DNA from: Blasia pusilla
Lineage: Eukaryota; Marchantiophyta; Marchantiopsida; Blasiales
Length of the DNA: 64,000 nucleotides
Assembly: GCA_050084515.1 (NCBI GenBank)
Contig: CM114274.1
Location: 16,120,001-16,184,000, forward strand
Direction: 5' to 3'
Positions within the stretch are counted from its first letter, which is position 1. Each line of letters begins with the position of its first letter. The notes beneath the pieces are model-generated. The model was not told where the DNA came from. It did not search any database and was given only the letters and a program-made list of their open reading frames with translations. This document shows positions 20,701-32,700 of the stretch, one piece after another. A program made the translations under genes and the position numbers.

Positions 20701-23700
20701 AGCTACGACAGTGAAGTTGCTTGGCAGGTATATTGGTCCGCATGAGCATTGTCTGACTGCAGGCATGGAGGTTGAGAAAATGATTGACCAGCAGAAGTAT
20801 CTCCTTGTACAAAGTCAGAGCTAGCATCAGCTAGACCATCCATGATTTCAGCTTGTACACAATCAGCAAATCAGTCCCTATCTCTATTGCCAAATCAGAG
20901 CCCTACCATGATGTGACTCTTCTTACTATCTAAGAGATACTAAGAAGGATTCTACTCAGCCACACCTTGCACTCACACTACAGGTCCTCACATGTCACCA
21001 GCTCAGAGATCAGACATGGCTCACCATTGAGCACAAACAATCTCCATCAGCATACTAGACAAAACAACCTGCCTTCCAGTGAGGCTCTAGCAAGCACAGC
21101 AATTAGTCTCAATCTCCTCTTCCTACTCTCTGATCACTCTGCAGCAGGACCAAGAGCCTCAGGAGTCCTCACCAAAACTGTGCATGCTGTAGAATTGGCT
21201 TCTGCTCTCTAAACAGAGACATTATATACATCAGGGTGAGCACTTCTGGCCCTTAGATCTTCTTGAACAGATCCATACCTAAATAACAGATGGTGGCTAA
21301 CCCTAACTCGAGAATTGCCCTAATTCAAGGTTACCCTAAAAAGATAGAGGAACACTAAGTTATCTCTAGCTAACTAAAATAGTATCCAACTAAGTTAGTA
21401 TCTGACTAACTACTTTTAGAGCATGACTAAACTAGATATTAACAAATTTCAACACTCCCTCTTAATGAGAGTTTAGAGTAATGCCCATCATACATATACA
21501 CTTTCTATGTTTGTCCTGTGACAGAGGTTTGGTCAGGACATCAGCTGCCATATTCTCTGTTGGACAGTAAACCAAGGAGATTTCTCTTCCTATCATTTCT
21601 CTTACAAAGTGATGTTTGATGTCAATGTGTTTTGTTCTAGGATGATGAACAGGATTTTTGCTTAATGCAATACTTCCTTTGTTGTCAACCTGTAGGGATG
21701 TAGGAGTCATCTGTTCATATCCAAGATCATTCAATAAGCTCCTTAACCAGATCACCTCCTGAGCAGCAAGAGAAAGCGCCATGTACTCTGCCTCAGTTGT
21801 AGAGAGTGCAACCGTTCTTTGTTTCTTACTGCACCAGCTGATCACCCCTCCACTTAACAAGAAGACATATCCACTTGTTGATCTTCTTTCATCAGTATCA
21901 TCTCCCCAACTTGCATCTGAGAACCCTTCCAAGATTGGTCCATTTTCTTGATGCCTGTATTCCAAGTATGTTCTTGTTTGCCATACTTAAATATCTGAGT
22001 ACTCTCTTCAGACATTTCCAATATTCTATTGTAGGTTTGCTGGTGTACCTGGCTAAGACACCAACTGGGTAAGCTAAGTCTGCTCTGGTACAGACCATAG
22101 CAAACATCAATGACCCTACAGCACTTTGATATAGTGCTTGCAAATTGTCAACCTTTTCAGTTGAAATTCCCATATCTCTGCTGAGTTTGCAGCCAGGATC
22201 TAGGGGTGTTGATACAGGCTTACAATCTTGCATGTTGTACCTGATCAAGATACTCTCTATATACTTTTCTTGACTCAATCGAATCCAGCTCTCTTCCCGA
22301 TTTCTCTCAATCTGAATCCCCAATAGCCACTTTGCTGGACCCAGATCAACCATCTCAAAGTTGCAACAGAGGTCTTTCTTCACTCTCTTTACAGTGTCTA
22401 AGCTCCCTCCTAGCATCAGAAGATCATCAACATACAATGCTATGTACATAGTGGAGTCTAAGGAGTACACTCCTTGATCTGCATTGCTACGTTGGAATCC
22501 TTTCCTGATCAGGTAAGCATCCATCTTCTCATACCGGCATCTAGGTGCTTGCTTTAGGCCATAAAGGGCTTTCTTCAAGAGACACACCTTGCCTGGATGA
22601 GTATATCCATCTGGTACCTCCATGTAGATCTCCTCTTTGAGTTCTCCATTTAAGAATGCAGTCTTCACATCCATCTGTTCCACCTCCCAATTTTGTTGAG
22701 CTGCTAATGCCAAGAGAACTCTAATGGATCCATACCTTGCAACAGGAGCAAAGGTCTCTGATAGTCTAAACCAGCCTCCTGATTGAAGCCTTTTGCAACC
22801 AGACGTGCCTTGTACTTCAAGATCTCATTCTTTGGTCCCCTTTTTATTCTGAAGACCCATTTGCAACCAATGGTCTTTCTACCAGGTGGCAAATCTACAA
22901 ACTCCCATGTCTCATTTTTCTCTAATGAGACCTTTTCTTCTGCCACAGCCTGCTCCCACTGTTTGAATCATTCCTGCTCATAGCCTCACTCAAAGAGTTG
23001 GGCTCTACAACTCCTTCTTCAATTGTTTATCCCCAACCTTTCTACAGGTTTGGAAATTCTTCCAGATCTCCTTTGCTCTGAGATCTCCTTGATCACTCCC
23101 TCTGTGGACTCATGTGCCTCTATAACTTGCTTGGCTGCACTTCTCCTTTGGTACACCTTCATAGGCTGATCATTTTCAACATGATCTTCCTCTCTTACAC
23201 CTTGGGTGCAAGTATCTAATCCTCCACTACATTCTGCAAGTGTATCCTTTGATACTTCCTCCTTATCAGCATCTTGATGTGAGTTTGACACTACAGGGAT
23301 GTTTACAGGAGTGACAACAGAAGTGATAACTGGCACCACTCTGGTGACCATTGACTCTTTGTGCTCAGAGTCTTTCCAAAAACTCTTCTCATCAAAAGTC
23401 ACATCATTGCTTCGAATTGCCTTGCAGTTTCTAGGATTATACAACATGTATCCTTTCAGCCCTTCTTCATACCCAACAAATATGTACTTGTCAGCCTTTG
23501 CATCTAGTTTCCTCCTTTGTGTATCAGGGGTGAGGGCATAGCCAACACAACCAAACACTTTCAATCTAGAAATGTCAGGTTTCTTACCAGACCAGCACTC
23601 TTCTGGAGTTACATTCTTCAAGGCCGCTGTGGGACTAATGTTCCTCAGATAATTCGCTGTCATGATAGCTGCTCCCCAGAATTCTTGACCAAGCTTGGCA

Positions 23701-26700
23701 TGTTGCAACATGCTCAAGGCTTTCTCTTGCAAGGTTCTATTCAGCCTTTCAGCTACTCCATTTTGGTGGGGGCTGTCACGTGCCGTAACATCTTTTAATA
23801 TCCCCTTGGTTGAGAGATATGCTTGAAAGTCTTTACTTGCATATTCTCCTCCTCCATCAGACCTAAGTCTCTTCACTCTTCGTTCAACTTGCCTCTCTGT
23901 CATGTTGACAAAGATAACAAATTTCTCTAGAACTTGAGCCTTGCTGCTTATCAGGTACACAAAGCTCTTTCTACTCTTGTCGTCTACAAATGACACAAAA
24001 TAGCGTGCTCCTCCTAGTGACTTTACAGGCATTGGTCCACACACATCAGAGTGAATCAAGTCCAATAATCTTTCAGACCTGTTAAGTGACCTTCTGGGAG
24101 CGGGTGACTTGTGAGTTTTCCCTTGCACACAAGCCTCACAGAACTCAAGCTTCTGTGACTTCTCAATCTCCACACCACATGACATTCCCTGCAGAGCTCG
24201 AATGCTGTGTTCCGATAGGTGCCCCAATCTGCAATGCCACAGATTCAGCAAGCTCCTATTCTTAGTGAGATTTACCTGCTCCTCTGGATCACATTCCAGC
24301 AGCTTGAACAAATTTCCTTGTACCACTCCTCGGCACAAGACTTTCCCGTTTCTTTCAAGTGTGCAAGTCTGGTTTGAGTTCCAGAAGTGCACATCAATTC
24401 CTGCCTCCAATAATTTCTTAATTGACAACAGATTTTTTTATGTAATCTGCAACATATAACACTCCATGCAGCTGCCATTTCATCAATTTGCTTTCATCAG
24501 CACTGAAGAAAATAGAAACTGAGCCAACCCCTCCCACAGGACTTAACAATCCAGAAGCACTTCTCACGTGATGATTACTTGCTGGTTTTATGTCTGAGAA
24601 CAACTCCTCTTGATAACAGACATGTGATGTTGCACCGAGTCCACCCACCATCCACTGCTCCTCTTGAGATCTTTATGAAGGCCATCATGAAAGAACAGCA
24701 ACTTTCATCAGATGTGTATTCAGTAGTCATCACTCCAGCAACCTTTGCCTTATCCTTCTCCCTGTAGGAGGTACTTTGCTTCTCCATCAACTTCTCTTGA
24801 TTCTTGACTGCAGATCCACTCCTTTAACTTTCTCTCCCCTTTTCAACTTCTTTGGACAATTGGAGCAAGATGTCCCTTCTCTGCACAAATGTAACAAGTT
24901 CTGGTCTCTTTCCACTTCCTATCCCTGTTGAGCATGACTGTTTCTTCCACAATCACCTCTCGCTTCTGATCATTTCTCAGGAGCTTGTTGGTCAGATTCC
25001 CATGTAAGCAAATCTGCCTCCCAGGTTTCAAAGATTGTAACCATTGTATCAAATCGAGGAGGTAAGGAGGATAGCAACAGGGTTACCTTCCATATAGGAA
25101 TCAGTTCCTGTCCAACTGCTTTCACTTGTGCAAAAGTTGACTCCATTTTGGCAATGTGAGCTGCAACTCTATCTGTGTCAGCCATCCTTGAGCTCAATGT
25201 CTTCCATCTTTGCATAGCTAGAGTCAAAGCTGACTCCTTGTTCAAACTCTTCAGCTTGGACCAGATCTCCCAAGCATTGCTTATACCATCCACCAACTCC
25301 CTCATAGAGGAGTTCAGGGTCTGTTTGAGTAAGATAGCTGCCAACTGATTTTGCTGTCTCCAGCGAAGTTTACCACAAGCTCTTCTAGATTGTGAGGTTT
25401 CATCTCAACATACACCCACAACCCTTTCAGCATTAGAATGTCCATCATGGTTCTGGACCATTCTCTATAGTTCCCACCATCTAACTTCTCTACACTGCTG
25501 AAATCACTAAGGAGAAAGGTTTGGGGTGGGCCCATAACCTGAGAAAATGATTGACCAGCAGAAGTATCTCCTTGTACAAAGTCAGAGCTAGCATCAGCTA
25601 GACCATCCATGATTTCAGCTTGTACACAATCAGCAAATCAGTCCCTATCTCTATTGCCAAATCAGAGCCCTACCATGATGTGACTCTTCTTACTATCTAA
25701 GAGATACTAAGAAGGATTCTACTCAGCCACACCTTGCACTCACACTACAGGTCCTCACATGTCACCAGCTCAGAGATCAGACATGGCTCACCATTGAGCA
25801 CAAACAATCTCCATCAGCATACTAGACAAAACAACCTGCCTTCCAGTGAGGCTCTAGCAAGCACAGCAATTAGTCTCAATCTCCTCTTCCTACTCTCTGA
25901 TCACTCTGCAGCAGGACCAAGAGCCTCAGGAGTCCTCACCAAAACTGTGCATGCTGTAGAATTGGCTTCTGCTCTCTAAACAGAGACATTATATACATCA
26001 GGGTGAGCACTTCTGGCCCTTAGATCTTCTTGAACAGATCCATACCCTAAATAACAGATGGTGGCTAACCCTAACTCGAGAATTGCCCTAATTCAAGGTT
26101 ACCCTAAAAAGATAGAGGAACACTAAGTTATCTCTAGCTAACTAAAATAGTATCCAACTAAGTTAGTATCTGACTAACTACTTTTAGAGCATGACTAAAC
26201 TAGATATTAACAAATTTCAACAGAGGTGACCATCGCTAGTATTGATGACTAGGTCTACAAAGTTATTTTAGGACTTTCCATTCCTGTACATATGGCTTCA
26301 ATATGCTCATAAAAATCCAAGAAAAGTGGCAAATGCAACATTTGTAACATCTATGTTGGGCTTTAGCTTTTGCATAATAATGGGACTTTTGATAATTTGA
26401 GAGTTGGACTGGATTTTGAATCATGAAAAGGTCTGTTGTGTGTGTTTTTTAAATGAACTGTTTATGAGGAGTAATCTCTCAAAGAATTAATACTAGTCGT
26501 GCGTAGTGGGCTGTAATTTGTCAGAAGTAGATCTCCTATAAGCGCTGTTGATTTTCTTACTCTTCTTTGATTGTAGCGCAAGGATTGAATTCTTTTATTG
26601 GCCAGTGATGATTAAATATGTACACTACTGTTTGATCTACAACAGCTATGGACGAGTAGATGAGCTGGTATACTTTGCAGGTCTCAAGGAGCAGTACGAA

Positions 26701-29700
26701 ACACTAGTTCATCATTTTATTCAGGTACAATATTCCGAAGCTATCACCTTTACCTGAGATCCATATCCATATGTTCATTTGGTACTGAATCTCTAGATTT
26801 CATGAACAGGAAATGTTACTTGTTGATATTGAGTGTAGTTGGGCCAACTTAGTGGGAAGTATCCCCAAGATTGTGGACTACACATGGTCTTGTGGTACAG
26901 TGCCAAGCTCTTTGAGTATTCAATGCTTCGTTTTCTGTTTGTAATTTAGTCTCTCTCTTCCCACTCACTCCAGAATAAGCCAAGAAATGTGGAGTTGTCT
27001 GCAGAGTCATGAATGTTCTTATGCCATTACAATATGGTTGTCTGTTCGGAGGAACATAGTACTCGAGTTTTAGCAGCTCAACCTTATTTGTTTCTACGTT
27101 TACTGGCAGCAAGGAGATGCCAGGAAAGCTTTGGCAGTGCTACGGAAGCCAAATGTCGCACCTGAGCTACAGGTTTGGATTTCCTTGCTCTGCTGGCTGT
27201 GACATTTAGGTGGAATGTCTATCACAGAACATGACTGCACAATGAATTGCCAATCCTTGAGGGGAACATCATTAGATGGATGCTAGAAAGACCAATGATC
27301 TTAATTATCCAGTTCCTTTCTGTTCCACTATATTCGTCTAGAACACAAATGGTGATAAGAAATTGTTGGAAGATTGTGCGCGCATTCATGTTAGAAAATA
27401 TATGGGTACTGAAGCCTTCGGCAAAATTGCTTAAGCAGCAACATGCAATGGCGCAGACTATGAACGCATGTACACTAACAAAGATGATCTGAGACAACCT
27501 GTCCAGAATTCCTAAACATGGTGTTCAGAAGGGTAACTACCTAACAGCCACTCTACAACAGGTCAATAGATTTCCCATCTGTCTCTATTTACAACTAGCT
27601 CTGGAGCAATCATCACTGTAAGAATATGAGACCTGCTATGTTTCCCAGGCTCCAACTTAGTACCTACCTCTTAAGGACAGTGTCTCTATGAAGACAGTGG
27701 TTCTCGCCATGTGAGGTGGATGGATGTTCCAGGACCAAGAACCTAGATCCAAAGTTTGGTGTAGATAAGGAGGCTCTGCTGACTATTCTTCTGTTTTCTT
27801 CTTCCGTTTAGACTATCCTAGCTGAGTTGGAGACACATACATGTTATACCTCAATTATACTTGGTGACGGCTATGGAAAGTTACAGGTTACAAACTGAAT
27901 CTAGGTCGCAGCTTCTTTTGGCTGCTGCAGTCCTTACACACCACCAAAAGAAAATCATGATGTACCCTATCCCCTAATACCAACATGGGCAGAGAATTTT
28001 ATCCCAAACTTACTTTGACTTAAATGAAAATTGTGCATTCTGGGAAGGTGGTAAAGCTCACTCCCTCTACCAGCCTCGATTTGTTGAGTGCCTTGACTCT
28101 AGGTTGATTGACGTGCCCAAGCCTCTCATGTCACCAAACATCAGTTGTGCCACCCAGTGGAGATGGGTTTGGTCATCTCGCTGGCTGGAATCCCACTGGT
28201 TTGCTTATGTTTGATTGATTCTCCCATACGTATATATCTTGTCTCCAGATCTGTAATTAGCGAGTATCAACTCAGCTATGTTCTTCATTATTTGTAGCAG
28301 TTGATGACCACCTGCCCTCCTATGTCAGATTGGTCTACTAAAGAAATGTTCTTCACTGGTCCTAAGACAGAAATGTTGTCTAATGTGATCTGGTGGATCA
28401 AACTAGTGTACAGCTCGTGCCTTGCCTGTAGCTAATAATCATGCTGCCCAAAACCCCCAAAGAATGGTTTTCTTGCTGACTGTGGTATGAAAACATCGTC
28501 TCGGTGCCCAATTGCCATGTCTCAAGCAAAGAGGCTTTTGTAAATCAAGGAGGTATCCTCCCTTAATAGTATAGATTCCAAATGGTTGATAGGGCAATGT
28601 GTCATTTTTCCAGATTCTACTGCAGTTGATTAATAGGATTGATTTTAGATCCTTCTGTAATCTCCAAGTACTCTTCAGATCTTAATAACATTTTGGTATG
28701 GAGCTTGGAGACATGGACTTAAGTGTGGGGAAGTTTTGGTTTGTCTGACTCTAGGTTGACCCTGGGGAACTTGGTCAAATTTAGACTCTGTTGAGCTGCT
28801 CTATTCTACTACTGGAGGAGTCTGAAATTTGAAGAAAATCTTAGTACGAGGAGCCTTATGACTACTACTAGAATCGGAAATTGTTAAGAGTAGGGGAGTC
28901 TATAGTTTGTGCAGTTTTATGAAATTCAAGAATCAGAAATTCCAAGAATAGCCAAAATTTTCAAGATTTGTTTATGAATGGAGAAGTTGACTCTCCCGTC
29001 TCAATTTCACACAATACACTGTTGGGCTACATCTGAATTGGGCAAGTTCATGACGGAGTTGAGTGAACATTTGAGGCAGAGATGTAAGAAGTCTGTGCAG
29101 TAGATTGATGTGTATTCATGAAGGTGCAGTAACATCACATCCTTTCTCCATTTTTCCCAGCCCAACTGCACCTCCTCTCCTGTAGCGTTTGGTGTGTATC
29201 CCAGGTAGTAGAGATTTTAGAATATCAGAGTTTCTCTACAAGCTAGCTTTCACAAGCACACTTAGTGCAATAGCAACCACTCAGGTTAGATTGTAGAGGA
29301 AAGTACCAGACAACCTGTACCATTAGACTACCTAGCATTCACAAGCACACTTAGTGCAATAGTAACCACTCAGGTTAGTAGTCGTAGACATCTCAAAAGC
29401 TACCACTCAGGGTAGTACTACTAGACACCTTGAATCACAAGACTCACTGAACCCCTCAGTTCAGCAGACCACTCAGTCTGTAAGCAGAAGCACACTTAGT
29501 GCTTTAGCACACTGCACTACTAAGGTCAGAAGAGCACTCCACTCAGGTAAGCAAAGCGCACTCAGTGCTGCTCAATCAGCTCCTCAAACTCAGAGAGTTG
29601 TGTACGAAAAAGTGTGAGAGAATGTAAATTCGCAGGGCACCCTCAAGGGGTTATACACAGCCAAAAGGATGAAGTTCTAGGTTTTAGGGTTAGGGCCTGC

Positions 29701-32700
29701 GGCCCATAGTAATTCACAGAATTACTGAGGTAAATCTATGCTAACAACAAATTACTACTTACTGTGGGAAAACACTAAGGTACTGTCGTAATTCTACAAG
29801 TTATTTTCAGTAATGTAAACTCCAAGTTACTATGTTTTACAACAAGAGATATAATTGTTGTGAACTATCTCCATGAGGTCTTTGTTAGTGCTTGTTGGCA
29901 AATCAGCAATTGAGATTCCCCACTTGTTAAGCCATACCCTGCACTCCTAATACCAGTTTTTGACCGGGTAGCAGCACTAAGCTTGGAAGCTTGGAAGGTT
30001 CTTGCAGAAACATGATTAGGGTCATCCTCCTCAGTAATAGCTTTGAGGTGCAGGGTTTTGGTTGCATGAATCTCAATTGGACTTCTCCAAATCATCAAGT
30101 AGCAGGTCATGGGGTTTTGTCATGCTGACACCCAGGCATTGCTGCACAGTGAGAAATGTACAGTGGTGTTGACATCTGTGTGCATCAAGTAAAGGAAAGA
30201 AGCTAGTGTATCTTGTCCAGATTTGACTCTCCTTTGAATCTATCAGCGCCTAATGAAGATTCTACTCAGCGCCCCCGCCCCCAAACCCCCGTGCCCTAAA
30301 CTCTCACAATACCAAATCCTCACTTCTCTCCAGCTGTATAAGTCACACCCAGTTCTCTTTCACACAAGCACAATCTATCTCCACGACCTAGCTGGACAAA
30401 TTCCGTTTGCACACACCGAGCTCACTCACAATGTCCACTTAGATTGCTGTGCAGCAGGTCAAGTGGTGCGTGCCACACCAAGAGCCACATGAGTTCCCAA
30501 TAGAGCTGTGCATACAGTGGAACTAAAGATCAGTGGGCAGATCTCTTGGTCGATTGCCTTTTGGTCATCCACATTGAGTCTTAGCACACGATTTCAAATT
30601 GTGGCAAAGAGAGCAAGTAATGGCCTGCAGGCTGGGTATTAAGAGAGTGAGGTGCCCTTCTAATCAATGCAAAGGGGGGACTTATCTATCTCTTCATAGG
30701 GTTGGAGAGTATCTGAAGAAGTTTGAACGTTTTCACCTTTTTTGCATCCTGAAAAGTAGACATGAGTGGGACTCCTCTTACAAGGAGTGGTCAGGTCAGG
30801 ACCAAGAGCTGTGCATACAGTAGAACTAAAGATATGTGAATCTTCCTAACCAATCACAACCCTAAACTGATGATTGTGGCTAACCCTATTCGAGATGATC
30901 CTAAAAAATAACAGTGCTTGAAGTTAGTAACTCTCTAACAAAGTTTCAGGCATAACTAGAAATCATCATTTTTCAATACTGCATGCACCAGTTTCTCCTC
31001 AGCTTGGAGTTTTTCATAAAAATAGATCTGTGTGGCTGCAGTACAAGTTCGGTCCTGCACTGATCATGCTAGACCCACATGCGACGGTGGAATCATGGAT
31101 GGCAGCAGGTAGTTTGAGTCCACGGCGGCTCATACCTGCTTTAATGCGTTACTCCAGTGAACCTCCTCCCAAGTAAGTTAGAGTGGATTGTTGGAATATT
31201 GGAAAGATACATAAGCATCTGATTTACCAACTCAGCTGCACAATGATGTACTTTCAGTTCTTCTGTATACAAACGGGGTCATGATACAATTTTGGAATTC
31301 GGAAGTTGTGGAATCATTTTCCCTTGGAAACTTTTTATCCATAGTCAAAGACAAGAATTGAAGTGTGATGACATTGGCAGTTTTAAGAGGTCTGGTTGTC
31401 AGGATGATTTTGGTTAGTTTGACTGGTGTTTTCAATGTGTATGTTCTGAGCAGGGATGAACCCAATGCTGGTATACGTTACCTTGAATTTTGTGTACAGC
31501 GCCAACAAAATGAAGATAGTGCCATTCACAACTTGTTGCTCTCTCTGTATGCAAAGCAGGTGTGTTTTGTGTGCTTGCTGCAGAGTTGTCGCAACAATTT
31601 GAATTCAATGTTTTATCCCATTCTATCAGGACTGCATTGTGATGGTGATGTTTCCTGAGTAAGGATATTCAATGTATAGCTAGCTGATAACTCTAGAATG
31701 GTTCTTCAAATTCTTTTTCATACCTTCACTTTCTTGCAATCATTGCCCTTGGTGTTAGCCACCTAAAATCAAGTCAGAGCTGGCCAAGCTAGGAAGTGCT
31801 ATATGTGGCCCAGAATTCTAGCAAAGATTAATGGGACTGCATAGCTGGTCATAGCTTGTGGTTGGCTACCTATCCTCTAGTATCCATGGTTCACACAGAA
31901 GGATGTGATGCTTAACATCTGATGGATAAATATTTGTTACCATGAGACTTGCAACTAAACGTCCATGTTTGCCAGTAGATTCTGGAGCATCCACAAACCA
32001 TAGAATGTCTGTCCTCTCAATCTGAACTTGTGAATACTGTTAGGAACTCATTTCTCTGATTTACTTTGGAGCCCAAAGCACCTTGTTCTAATACTACTCT
32101 GGTTTTCTGTCGTTGAGCAGGATGATGAGGGTGCCCTCCTGTTGTTCTTGGATTCAAAGTATGGCCCTGGAAGATCTGGGAGATTTTATGACCCAAAATA
32201 TGCGCTCCGACTATGTCTAGAGGAAAAGCGAATGAGAGCTTGTGTTTTCATATACAGTATGATGGGAATGCATGAAGAGGCAGTTGCTCTGGCATTACAG
32301 GTGTGAAAAGTGGCTCTTGTTTCTCCATATGGTCTTCATGGACATCAAAGGCCATTCATAAATTCACCCCATCTATGAAGCCGGAATCATGGGTTAGGCC
32401 TCTTTATAGTGTTAGAACGTGATGTGTTTCGTTGGATTGCCTGGCTGGATTGAGAAAGATCCATTGCAGTGTTTGGTATCACGGAAGCCAATACACACTG
32501 AAACTTGGATAGTCAGAAATGTGATTCGACAGCGGCATTATATAAGATAGGGGACCCCTTTGAAGAAATGGATTTTCACTGAATTGCCGGGAAGAATTCC
32601 TTGCACTCTTTGTTGTTCACATCGCGTCCAAGGTCTGGCTCGACATACAGAGGCAGAAAAAACCCCCATGAGATTCATGAAGTTATATTTATTTCTAAAC

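Larger units (their letters stand above)
20773..26222 (-). mobile_element. Young full-length Ty1/copia element inside VPS18 intron 14
   Basis: Two LTRs (682 and 683 bp) differ by a single inserted C near 26045. Target duplication GAGGT lies at 20768-20772 and 26223-26227. Between them are gag, protease, integrase, reverse transcriptase and RNase H in copia order, antisense to VPS18. The insertion lies 45 bp inside the intron, next to the exon 14 donor. Removing it leaves an ordinary intron of about 460 bp. Despite the near-identical LTRs, the coding part has several frameshifts. Confidence 0.97.

Noticed and set aside
20967-21212. 81-codon ORF, present identically at 25734-25979
   Set aside because: It lies on the antisense strand of both LTR copies and is duplicated only because the LTR is.
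25525-25539. tRNA gene fragment
   Set aside because: Only 15 bp of the anticodon arm match, exactly next to an LTR; it is a primer-binding site, not a gene.
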